From the NCBI GenBank assembly GCA_964369415.1, contig CAYJFP010000008.1, positions 17,744 through 81,743 on the forward strand: a stretch of DNA of 64,000 nt, written 5' to 3'. The position numbers and the translations under genes are program-made. Below, piece by piece: positions 46,002-53,960 of this stretch. The DNA is from SIG603 sp964369415 (GTDB taxonomy: Bacteria; Bacillota; Clostridia; Oscillospirales; Acutalibacteraceae). The first letter of the stretch is position 1; each line of letters begins with the position of its first letter. The notes beneath the pieces are model-generated. The model was not told the origin of the DNA and made no database searches. It worked only from the letters and a program-made list of their open reading frames with translations.

Positions 46002-48035
46002 ATGATTAAAATAGAAAATAACAAACTTATTAGAAAATTTGACGGCGAAACAGTGATGGTCGAAGCTTTTGGTGAAAACAGCGTGAGAATCAGAGTGACC
46101 AAGCTTAATAAATTTACAGAAGAAAATTGGGCATTAATAGAGCAGAAAGAGATTATACCTCAAATTTCTTTGAATCAAAAAAATAGCGAATCCTCAGAAA
46201 TTAAGGCAAATACAGTGGATAACTCCGAGACAGATGGCGGAGTTTTGACAAATGGAAAAATAAAGGTTGAAATTAACGGCCTTGGCAAACTTTTAATTAA
46301 AAATCAAAATGATGAAGTTCTTTTAGCTGAGTTTCAGCATAATGTTCACACGAGTCTTAATATTCCGTCTAGGCATTTAAAGGGCATTTCAGGCAGTAAT
46401 TTTTATGCCAGTATGAAGTTTGACTCGAATGATAAGGAAAAAATCTTTGGAATGGGGCAGTATCAAAACGGAATCTACGACTTAAAAGGCACGACTTTAG
46501 AGCTAGCCCAAAGAAATTCACAGGCAAGCGTTCCGTTTATGTATTCTAGCCTTGGCTACGGATTTTTCTGGAACAATCCCGCAGTTGGCAAGGTGACTTT
46601 TGCAAAAAATATTACAGAGTGGGAAGCTATGAGCACAAATCAGTTGGACTTTTGGATAACTGTAGGCGACACACCTGCCGAAATTCACAAAAATTACATG
46701 GAGGTTACGGGAAAACCGCCTGTTATGCCAGAGCACGGCTTAGGTTTTTGGCAGTGCAAACTTAGGTACCAAACTCAAGAAGAAGTTCTAGAAGTTGCCC
46801 GTGAGTACAAAAAAAGAGGCATACCACTAGATGTAATCGTAATCGACTTTTTCCACTGGTTCTATGAGGGCGACTGGTGCTTTGACCCACAGTATTGGCC
46901 AGATCCAAAGGCTATGGTGGACGAATTATTAGAAATGGGAATTAAACCCATGGTTTCAGTGTGGCCTACGGTTTCGCTAAAATCAAAAGCATATGATGAG
47001 ATGAGGGAAAAGGGCTATTTAATAAGGACTGAAAGAGGCGTGGGAATCAGCTCTTACATAGTAGACCCGACTATCACGACGGACATGACAAATCCCGAAG
47101 CGGCAGATTATATGTGGGAAAAGATGAAGCAAAACTATATTTCATACGGCATTCATGACTTTTGGCTAGATGTTGCCGAGCCAGAATATATAAATTACGA
47201 CTTCGATGGCTACAGATATTACAAAGGCTCAGCTGCGCAAGTTGGAAACGAATATCCAGTGCATTATACAAAGGCTTTTTACGATGGACTTAAAAAAGAG
47301 GGCAAAGACTCGGTGAATTTAGTTCGTTGTGCATGGTCGGGTAGCCAAAAATACGGCGCATTGGTGTGGTCGGGCGACATTCCATCCACATGGGATTCGT
47401 TTAAAATTCAAATAGTATGTGGCCTTCAAATGGCGATGGCAGGCATACCGTGGTGGACTACCGACATAGGTGGTTTCCACGATGGATACAAGGACGACAA
47501 GGGTTTTCAGGAGTTGTTGATTAGGTGGTTCCAATACGGCGCTTTCTGCCCAGTCATGCGACTTCACGGCGTTAGACTACCGTATAAAGAGCCGCTAAGC
47601 GATGTCGGCGGCGGAAGATGGGCAAGCGGAGCAGACAACGAAATTTGGTCATACGGCGAAGAAAACTATGAAATAATGAAGCACTATATCGAAGTTAGAA
47701 ACAAATTAAGAGATTACACAAGAGACATGATGAATAAGTCTCACAAGGATGGAACACCGATTATAAGGCCGCTTTACTACTCGTTCCCATCTGATGAAAA
47801 TTTATGGGAAATTGACGATCAGTTCATGTTTGGTGATGATATTTTGGTTTCGCCAATAATTAAAGCTGGGCAAAGAAGCAGAAAAGTCTATCTACCGAAG
47901 GGCCAGAAATGGACCGAAGTCAGTACGAATAAAGAGTATGAAGGCGGACAATATGTAGAGTGCGAAGCGCCGATAGAAGTGATACCTCTGTTCATAAAAT
48001 CAGAAAACAAAGATTTAAGAGAAAAACTCTTGTAA
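46002..48035 (+). CDS. Glycoside hydrolase family 31 (alpha-xylosidase/alpha-glucosidase-like)
   Basis: 677 residues, no signal peptide, so cytosolic. N-terminal beta domain (~1-235), then the barrel with VIDFFHWFYEGDW, nucleophile D390 in FWLDVAEPE and acid/base D459 in WSGDIPSTW, followed by LRDYTRDMM and a C-terminal beta domain. Variant WLDVAEPE is like YicI-type alpha-xylosidases, but specificity is not provable here. Start at ATG 46002, 8 nt after CAGGAG; a GTG at 45993 overlaps that site. Confidence 0.9.
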   Translation: MIKIENNKLIRKFDGETVMVEAFGENSVRIRVTKLNKFTEENWALIEQKEIIPQISLNQKNSESSEIKANTVDNSETDGGVLTNGKIKVEINGLGKLLIKNQNDEVLLAEFQHNVHTSLNIPSRHLKGISGSNFYASMKFDSNDKEKIFGMGQYQNGIYDLKGTTLELAQRNSQASVPFMYSSLGYGFFWNNPAVGKVTFAKNITEWEAMSTNQLDFWITVGDTPAEIHKNYMEVTGKPPVMPEHGLGFWQCKLRYQTQEEVLEVAREYKKRGIPLDVIVIDFFHWFYEGDWCFDPQYWPDPKAMVDELLEMGIKPMVSVWPTVSLKSKAYDEMREKGYLIRTERGVGISSYIVDPTITTDMTNPEAADYMWEKMKQNYISYGIHDFWLDVAEPEYINYDFDGYRYYKGSAAQVGNEYPVHYTKAFYDGLKKEGKDSVNLVRCAWSGSQKYGALVWSGDIPSTWDSFKIQIVCGLQMAMAGIPWWTTDIGGFHDGYKDDKGFQELLIRWFQYGAFCPVMRLHGVRLPYKEPLSDVGGGRWASGADNEIWSYGEENYEIMKHYIEVRNKLRDYTRDMMNKSHKDGTPIIRPLYYSFPSDENLWEIDDQFMFGDDILVSPIIKAGQRSRKVYLPKGQKWTEVSTNKEYEGGQYVECEAPIEVIPLFIKSENKDLREKLL

Positions 48036-48055
48036 GACCACATGCAAAACTTGCA

Positions 48056-48136
48056 GGGCTAAGGACTAAAGGTGAAGGGTGAAGGACTGTTTTTATTTAG
48101 AATAGTCTTTCACCATTAGTCATTAGATTTTAGTCA
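48056..48136 (+). repeat. Dispersed repeat, copy 4, palindromic and next to the gap
   Basis: GGCTAAGGACTAAAGGTGAA...GAAGGACT is followed after 17 nt by AGTCTTTCACC..TTAGTCATTAG, the inverted arm. It stands 20 nt after the GH31 stop and runs into the N block. Confidence 0.85.
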
Positions 48137-48138
48137 AA

Positions 48139-48238
48139 NNNNNNNNNNNNNNNNNNNNNNNNNNNNNNNNNNNNNNNNNNNNNNNNNNNNNNNNNNNNNN
48201 NNNNNNNNNNNNNNNNNNNNNNNNNNNNNNNNNNNNNN
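48139..48238. other. Assembly gap (100 N)
   Basis: Exactly 100 N; by convention a gap of unknown length. Any gene frame across it is unreliable. Confidence 0.99.
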
Positions 48239-48240
48239 AA

Positions 48241-48275
48241 AAAAGTGGACTCCAAAATTTTTGGAGTCCACTTTT
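48241..48275 (-). terminator. Terminator after the RsgI-like gene
   Basis: Near-perfect palindrome AAAAGTGGACTCCAAAA/TTTTGGAGTCCACTTTT; on the minus strand it lies 20 nt after the stop and ends in T. Confidence 0.85.
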
Positions 48276-48294
48276 AATATTTTTACCGAAAAAA

Positions 48295-49191
48295 TTAATC
48301 GTCGGTTTTGTTTTTACCTTGGCCTTCGCCGCCGTTTCCAAGACCCGTACCTTGACCCTCTCCGTTTCCATTTCCGCTTCCACTTCCTTGGTTTTGACCG
48401 CCGCCTTTACCGCCGCTTCCAACTTCATTGCCTTGGCCTTCACCGCCGTTTCCGAGACCCTCTCCTTGGCCTTCGCCGCTTCCGTTTCCAGTTCCTTGGT
48501 TATCACCTTTGGAGTTTTCGCCTCTTTCTGGAAGTAGTTCCTTATCAAAAACGCCGCCGTTATCAATTATATCGTTAATAGCTTTCATAGGTAAATCTTT
48601 TATATCATCTACATTAATATCGGGATTTAATGCGAGCAGTTCTAGGTATGCCCTGTATTTTCCAAAGGAAATATCGTATAAATCTGCTTCTTCTTTTAAC
48701 TTACTGTCGCCGGAATAGCACTCGACATTTCCACCGCTTGAAAACGATGAATCATTAATGTTTTCGATGATTTTTTGGGTTTCATCTTCATTTGAAGAGA
48801 TAACAGTTATTTCCGTGTGGCTGTCGCTGTATTCTTCAAAACCGTTAGATGAGTCCAAAAGTTCAATGGCTTCTAAATAGCTTAAATGGGTAAGATTTAC
48901 GTCTTCGATAAGAGCTTTTGCATCCTCGTTGACAGCCTTTACAGATATCACACGGCCAAAGCTGTTGATTTCAAGCTCGACAGATGGGTTGATGTCGATA
49001 CTGATGAATGAAACCGGTGTGAAATAGATTACCGAGACTATAGTTAAAACCAACAAGGCAAATACAGGTGAAAGTTTGTAAACCATAGGGTAAGTTTTTT
49101 TGTTGGATACAATTTTTTCAAAAGTTTTTAGTTTGAGGTCGGAAGAGGCGTGAACATCACTGAAAGCATCTTGTATTTTATTATTCATCAT
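48295..49191 (-). CDS. RsgI-like membrane anti-sigma factor with Gly/Gln-rich tail
   Basis: 298 residues. Cytosolic ~1-40 (no RsgI_N domain recognised), TM ~42-58, then an RsgI-type extracytoplasmic domain: SIDINPSVELEINSFGRVIS (N68-P69 is the site where RsgI proteins self-cleave), NEDAKALIEDVNLTHLSYLEAIE-type region and TEITVIS. Residues 224-298 are Gly/Asn/Gln/Glu-rich with a duplicated EGQG(E/T)GLGNGGEGQG. Overlaps the ECF sigma gene and so is coupled to it. Start at ATG 49191 behind GGAGG. Unlike classic RsgI, its partner here is an ECF sigma factor, not SigI. Confidence 0.85.
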   Translation of the reverse strand: MMNNKIQDAFSDVHASSDLKLKTFEKIVSNKKTYPMVYKLSPVFALLVLTIVSVIYFTPVSFISIDINPSVELEINSFGRVISVKAVNEDAKALIEDVNLTHLSYLEAIELLDSSNGFEEYSDSHTEITVISSNEDETQKIIENINDSSFSSGGNVECYSGDSKLKEEADLYDISFGKYRAYLELLALNPDINVDDIKDLPMKAINDIIDNGGVFDKELLPERGENSKGDNQGTGNGSGEGQGEGLGNGGEGQGNEVGSGGKGGGQNQGSGSGNGNGEGQGTGLGNGGEGQGKNKTDD

Positions 49192-49666
49192 CAATTCCTC
49201 CCAATACGTTTTTTAGCATTTCTCGTCCTCTTGATAAAAGAGTATAGATAGTGTTTGCGTTTTTATCCAGTATTTTTGCAATTTCTACGGCGGAATAACC
49301 CTCAAAATAATGAAGGTATATAGGCGCCTTGTATTTTTCTGGCAGATTTATAACGGCTTTTCTTACCGCCATTTTATCGTCAGATTTGTCCTCGGTCTTT
49401 ATATCTTCGGCTAAGTCTATCGAAACGGTGTTCTTTCTAAAAAAACTTTTTAAAAAGTCTTTACACTGATTAATCGTGACCCTTATGATAAAGGCTTTTC
49501 GGTGCTCTTCGCTTTCAAAATGGGCGGAACTTTTCCAATACTTCAAAAACACGGTTTGAAATATGTCTTCGGTGTCATCTTTATTTTTTAAGTATACGAC
49601 GCAAATACGTTTTACCGTGTCGGCATACATTTCTATAACACTTTCTAAGTCCCGCTCACTTCTCAT
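49181..49666 (-). CDS. ECF RNA polymerase sigma factor (RsgI-like partner)
   Basis: 161 residues; sigma region 2 (YLKNKDDTEDIFQTVFLKYW) and region 4 (LPEKYKAPIYLHYFEGYSAVEIAKILDKN, shown as LPEKYKAPIYLHYF and EGYSAVEIAKILDKN, then TIYTLLSRGREML). Small group IV sigma. Lies between the secreted-protein gene (23 nt before) and the anti-sigma (11-nt overlap). Confidence 0.93.
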   Translation of the reverse strand: MRSERDLESVIEMYADTVKRICVVYLKNKDDTEDIFQTVFLKYWKSSAHFESEEHRKAFIIRVTINQCKDFLKSFFRKNTVSIDLAEDIKTEDKSDDKMAVRKAVINLPEKYKAPIYLHYFEGYSAVEIAKILDKNANTIYTLLSRGREMLKNVLGGIDDE

Positions 49667-49689
49667 TAAAATACTCCCAAAATTTTATT

Positions 49690-50181
49690 TTAAGCTCTGC
49701 CTCTGCCTTGGCCGCTGCCGCCGTTACCTCTGCCAGTTCCTTTGCCGATGCCAGTGCCGCCGCCTTGGCCGCCGTTACCTGTTCCTGTTCCAGTATTGTC
49801 GCAAACTCCGTCAGAATCAGCGTCTACGAATTCTCCGCCAGTTCCCTGAGCTACTCCACCATTGCCGATGCCAACTCCAACGCCTTGACCGCCGTTTCCA
49901 GTTCCTTGAGCTGTTCCGCCGTTTCCTTTGCCAGTGCCAGTTCTTAGTCCTGCGTTGTCGCAAACTCCGTCTCCGTCAGAATCAATAAACTGCCCGATTC
50001 CCATGCCTAAGCCATTACCACGTCCACCGCCAAGATAAAGACCAGTGTTGTCACATACGCCATCGCCATCTGCATCGACGTATTGTCCTTGTGTAGGTGC
50101 TTCTGAAGCAAAAGCCGAAACCATGCTTCCTGCTGATAATGCTAGTACCATCGCTGCTGTTAAAATAATTCTTCTTTTCAT
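49690..50181 (-). CDS. Secreted Gly-rich protein with three DxDGDGVCDN loops
   Basis: 163 residues. Signal peptide ~1-26 (ALSAGSMVSAFA, cut before SEAP). Three loops at ~34-47, 65-78 and 118-131: QYVDADGDGVCDNTG, QFIDSDGDGVCDNAG, EFVDADSDGVCDNTG, resembling Ca2+-binding DxDxDG (EF-hand/thrombospondin-3-like) with one Cys each. Remainder is GNGGQG/GTGxG repeats; the tail RGRA is basic. No named function. First gene of the sigma operon, so probably a target and/or signal. Confidence 0.8.
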   Translation of the reverse strand: MKRRIILTAAMVLALSAGSMVSAFASEAPTQGQYVDADGDGVCDNTGLYLGGGRGNGLGMGIGQFIDSDGDGVCDNAGLRTGTGKGNGGTAQGTGNGGQGVGVGIGNGGVAQGTGGEFVDADSDGVCDNTGTGTGNGGQGGGTGIGKGTGRGNGGSGQGRGRA

Positions 50182-50351
50182 TTTTAATTACCTCCAAAAA
50201 TTTGTTGTTTGAATTTGCTTTTCACTAACAATACGAATGAAGATAAAGAATCCTTTCAAAAAAAATAAAAAAATTTTATTTAATTATAAATAATAACAAT
50301 TTAAATGTAAAGCTGATAAAAACTTATTATTTATATTAGTTTAAAAAAGAC

Positions 50352-50381
50352 TTGAAATTTTAGTGCAATTCTTGGTATAAT
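50352..50381 (+). promoter_or_regulatory. Promoter of the GGDEF-EAL gene
   Basis: TTGAAA, 18-nt spacer, TATAAT, then GGGAGGGG at 50411-50418. The interval between 50182 and the gene has no other gene; the A/T-rich part should hold the secreted-protein promoter. Confidence 0.65.
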
Positions 50382-50424
50382 TAGTAAATAAATGCATAAA
50401 AAGTGAGAAAGGGAGGGGATTGAA

Positions 50425-52362
50425 ATTATTTATAACCTTGCGGCCGAATGTGCGGCTTTGATAGTAATAGTCATTGCGATGACTAGTTTAACGATTGAAA
50501 ACAATATTATTTCAAAGAGATATTCGGGGTTAAAAGGTATGTATTACTGCACCTTTGTAAGCATTGTAATTACGATAATATGTCTTGGTTTAGGAAATAA
50601 TTTTGCAAGCTACCCCTTATACTTAACAGACTTGTTTAGGCATCTATACTTTATCGCAAGTCCACTGCTTGCCCTTCTTTACTTTATGTATGCCGTATCT
50701 ATTGTATATAACAAGCTTGGGATTGTTCAAATACTTAAGAAATATTTTTATTTATTGATACCTTACTTTATATATCTTGGAATTATTATTAGCAATCCGT
50801 TACATAGGCAGATTTGCACAATTTGCCCTGAAAATGGATATTTAAAAGGGCCGTGGTCGGCTTTATCATATTATATTGCATTTATATACCTAGCAATGCT
50901 GATTGTTTTTGCATTTATACATAGAAAGACCCCTCAAAAAAAGGTGCTTACAGTTATTTGTGCGAATTTCTTGATTTCTACTGTTATATTTAGTGCGCAG
51001 TTATTCTTGCCAGAGATTCAACTTTCTGGTCTTGGATGCGTGACAGGTCTTCTTATAGTTCATTTTTATGTTATAAATGTGTCAAAAGCTATGGATCCGC
51101 TTACAGAACTAAATAACAGACAAACCTTAACTATACATCTTTCTAAAATGTGCCAGTCAAAAACTCCATTTGCTCTTACTGTGTTTAGTCTAAGGAACTT
51201 TAAAGGGATTAATGACCGTTTTAGCTTAGAGTTTGGTGATAAATTACTTTGTGATGTGGCACTTAGATTAAGAGATACATTGCCATTTAAAAATTTGTAT
51301 AGATACAGTGGCGATGAATTTGCATATATTTGCGCAAATCCTAAGGCTGATTTTAATGATTTGATTAAGGGCGTATCTGAAAGTGTTTGCAGACCTTTTA
51401 ATGTAAATGGAAATGAGATAAGTGTAGATTTAATCTATGCAAGAACTGATTTTCCTGAGTTTGGGGGAAATTCAAAAGAGATAATTTCGGCCATGGATTA
51501 CTCAGTTTCATCGGTAAAAAAGAATTTTGGACAGACTAACTTTTTTTATGACAGTTCAATTTGCGAGATGATGAAGAGAAAGAACTATATAATCGAAAGG
51601 CTTAAAGATGCGATTTCAAATGACGGGTTTGAAATACATTATCAAGGTATTTACTGCTCTTGTAGTAAAAATTTTCCACTTGCTGAGGGCTTAATTAGAT
51701 TTAAGAATAAAGAGGGCGAGCCATTTGTTTCACCTGGTGAGTTTATTCCTATAGCGGAGGAGACAGGCCTTATAACTAAAATTACATACATAGTGCTTGA
51801 AAAAATATGCAGTGATTATACACATTTAATGAATTTGCATGGTGAAAAGTTGTCACTCGAATCAATTTCGATTAATTTTCCATATGTAATGTTCTTAAGC
51901 CGTGATACGGTTGAAGATGTAGATAGAATTTTAGCAAAATACAAAATACCAAAACACAAAATAAAGATGGAGCTTACAGAAAGAACCTTGGTTTCAGATG
52001 TTTTGATGGTTGAGAGTGTGATGCAAGAGCTTATAGAGCATGGATTCGAGTTTGAACTTGATGACTTTGGAGTTGAATATTCTAATTTAAGTCTATTCTT
52101 TAATTTGCCGGTGAAAATTATTAAGTTTGATAGAAGCCTTGTGCTTTCTTCCACCTCTGATGAGAAGCGAAGGCAGTTTTTTGAATATTTGTTAAAATCT
52201 ATTAAAGCGCTTGATTATAAGGTGGTTATGGAAGGCGTAGAGGACAAGGTGCTCTTAGATTATCTTGCAAAATGTGGCTGTGATTACATCCAAGGCTATG
52301 TGTTTACAAAGCCACTTCCAAGAGATGAATTTGGAGAGTTTTTGATGAAAAACAATTCATAA
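50425..52362 (+). CDS. Membrane GGDEF-EAL protein (c-di-GMP turnover)
   Basis: About 645 residues. N-terminal part with ~7 membrane helices; GGDEF domain (~210-365) with YRYSGDEFAYI, i.e. SGDEF in place of GGDEF; EAL domain (~385-640) with AEGLIRF, SINFPY, ELTERTLV, ELDDFGVEYS, IKFDRSLV, GVEDK and QGYVFTKPL, so phosphodiesterase residues are present. The start is unclear: the strong ribosome site at 50411-50418 precedes only ATT codons in frame (50419, 50425, 50428), while the conventional TTG at 50458 has none. YNLAAECAAL before 50458 looks like real protein. Confidence 0.85.
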   Translation: MIYNLAAECAALIVIVIAMTSLTIENNIISKRYSGLKGMYYCTFVSIVITIICLGLGNNFASYPLYLTDLFRHLYFIASPLLALLYFMYAVSIVYNKLGIVQILKKYFYLLIPYFIYLGIIISNPLHRQICTICPENGYLKGPWSALSYYIAFIYLAMLIVFAFIHRKTPQKKVLTVICANFLISTVIFSAQLFLPEIQLSGLGCVTGLLIVHFYVINVSKAMDPLTELNNRQTLTIHLSKMCQSKTPFALTVFSLRNFKGINDRFSLEFGDKLLCDVALRLRDTLPFKNLYRYSGDEFAYICANPKADFNDLIKGVSESVCRPFNVNGNEISVDLIYARTDFPEFGGNSKEIISAMDYSVSSVKKNFGQTNFFYDSSICEMMKRKNYIIERLKDAISNDGFEIHYQGIYCSCSKNFPLAEGLIRFKNKEGEPFVSPGEFIPIAEETGLITKITYIVLEKICSDYTHLMNLHGEKLSLESISINFPYVMFLSRDTVEDVDRILAKYKIPKHKIKMELTERTLVSDVLMVESVMQELIEHGFEFELDDFGVEYSNLSLFFNLPVKIIKFDRSLVLSSTSDEKRRQFFEYLLKSIKALDYKVVMEGVEDKVLLDYLAKCGCDYIQGYVFTKPLPRDEFGEFLMKNNS

Positions 52363-52367
52363 AATAT

Positions 52368-52402
52368 AAAAGCTATGTGAAGTAAAATTCACATAGCTTT
52401 TT
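52368..52402. terminator. Bidirectional terminator between the two c-di-GMP genes
   Basis: AAAAGCTATGTGA/TCACATAGCTTTT with 8-nt loop and T-run. Confidence 0.9.
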
Positions 52403-53836
52403 TTATTTAGAAATACTAAAATATTCATCAAAAGTAAGATGGTTGTTATCGGAAGAAAATCTGACGGTGCCCTTACCTGATTTTTTAGCAGAGTACATGG
52501 CAGAATCGGCCAATCTAAATAAATCATTAGGGGTTATAGCATCAAATGGATAACTTGAAACACCTATGCTACAACCGCATTTCATTTCTTTTTCTGAAAA
52601 ATAATAAGTTTTTGTAAAAACATCAAACAGCTTGTCTAACATTTCTTGCACAAAGTCTTTTGAAGCAATATTTTTAAGCAATATAACAAACTCGTCTCCG
52701 CCGTGACGATAGGCACGAAGGGTGTTTGAAGGGAATTTTTTAAGCTCTTTTGAAATTGCCTTCAAAAGTTCATCGCCAAAGTCGTGTCCTAAGGTGTCAT
52801 TTACCTTTTTAAAGCCATCTAAATCGCAGAACAAAACATAAAATTTATCGGTGAATAATGCCGAATCATGAATGAAAACAGACAACTGATCCTCTAAGCT
52901 TCTGCGGTTAGGAAGCCCTGTCAAATGGTCGTACTGTGCAAGCCTTTCGATTAATAATTGATTCTTTTTGCTTTCGGTAATATCAACGCTTGCCACTAAA
53001 TGTGCAAGTCTGCCATCTGTCCACGGTATGCATGAGCTGAAAACTCTAAACCAGTTGCCGTCAAGTTTTCTTTCATAATCCCATGTGTAGGCTTTGGTCG
53101 GTTTATCATCTTCATCCAGAAGTTTTGGTTGAGGACAAAACTCACATTGCCCGTCTTTATCAGTAAAAATCGCATTCCAACATTTTTTACCCATCATATT
53201 TTTGACACCGCCGTAAGGAGCAGCCATAGATTTATTAACGTACAGCATGTCGTGGGTATAATAATCGTTTGCGTAAATATCAATATTTACATTGTCTAGT
53301 ACATTGTGAAGTATCAATTCGGCGTTTTGACTGCTTTTTTGATACATTTCAAGTTTAACTCGGTTTGAAAGCATTGTTAAAACTGAACATGCATCTCTAA
53401 TATTTATATTTCCTTTTCTTATCTTATTTCGTCTATCGGAAATACCAATAAATGCCGATAGTTCGTAGTGTTGATTGAGGATAGGGATGAAAATAAGTGT
53501 ATTTGAAAGGAAAATTTCATTAAGTTTTTTTTCAAGTGGTGGCTTTTCGTGATCGCTACATGAAACAATAATCTTTTCAGAAGAAAGCTCACTTAAAAGC
53601 TGTGTGCCTAAAATGGACTTTAAGTCAATCGTGGATTCAAGTTTTTGAGCATAAGAAGCCCTATAAAAATGATTTTTGGTGAACACTCCACCACTGGCAA
53701 TTTCATAAATAAAACCGTGAGACACATCGAAATAAGTGCAAATATCATTTAAAAAGTCAGCTTTTGAATAATGATTATCAACGGCTAAGCTGTTTTTTTC
53801 TATAATTTTTCTAAAAAAATCATCAACATTATTCAA
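52403..53836 (-). CDS. GAF/PAS-GGDEF diguanylate cyclase
   Basis: 477 residues. N-terminal GAF-like (~15-180), PAS-like sensor (~190-300, DNVNIDIYANDYYTHDMLYV), GGDEF (~310-465) with DHLTGLPNRRSLE, FCDLDGFKKVNDTLGHDFGD and intact HGGDEFVIL. No membrane segments. Start set at TTG 53836 after GAGGTGAA; the longer frame reads through the terminator region. Convergent with the preceding GGDEF-EAL gene. Confidence 0.9.
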   Translation of the reverse strand: MNNVDDFFRKIIEKNSLAVDNHYSKADFLNDICTYFDVSHGFIYEIASGGVFTKNHFYRASYAQKLESTIDLKSILGTQLLSELSSEKIIVSCSDHEKPPLEKKLNEIFLSNTLIFIPILNQHYELSAFIGISDRRNKIRKGNINIRDACSVLTMLSNRVKLEMYQKSSQNAELILHNVLDNVNIDIYANDYYTHDMLYVNKSMAAPYGGVKNMMGKKCWNAIFTDKDGQCEFCPQPKLLDEDDKPTKAYTWDYERKLDGNWFRVFSSCIPWTDGRLAHLVASVDITESKKNQLLIERLAQYDHLTGLPNRRSLEDQLSVFIHDSALFTDKFYVLFCDLDGFKKVNDTLGHDFGDELLKAISKELKKFPSNTLRAYRHGGDEFVILLKNIASKDFVQEMLDKLFDVFTKTYYFSEKEMKCGCSIGVSSYPFDAITPNDLFRLADSAMYSAKKSGKGTVRFSSDNNHLTFDEYFSISK

Positions 53837-53910
53837 AAGTTTCACCTCGCTTAAAATATATTCATCTAGAATTATAACATTAAAATGGTGAAAAAGTAAA
53901 GGAAAAAATA

Positions 53911-53950
53911 AAAAAACACTGTATAATTTTAACTTACACAATGTTTTTTA
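53911..53950. terminator. Stem-loop downstream of the second AKR gene
   Basis: AAAAAACA..TGTATAA / TTACACA..TGTTTTTT with G-T pairs; lies after AKR2 on the minus strand, before the GGDEF gene. Confidence 0.6.
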
Positions 53951-53960
53951 TTAAATGGTT

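Noticed and set aside
48123..48566. Long minus-strand ORF with Glu/Ala/Lys repeats crossing the N run
   Set aside because: It contains the gap and is another frame of the Gly-rich anti-sigma tail; its repeats are a by-product of the GNGGEGQG coding repeats.
49563..49988. Arg/Cys-rich plus-strand ORF opposite the secreted protein
   Set aside because: Mirror frame of the Gly-rich repeats; no ribosome site, no family.
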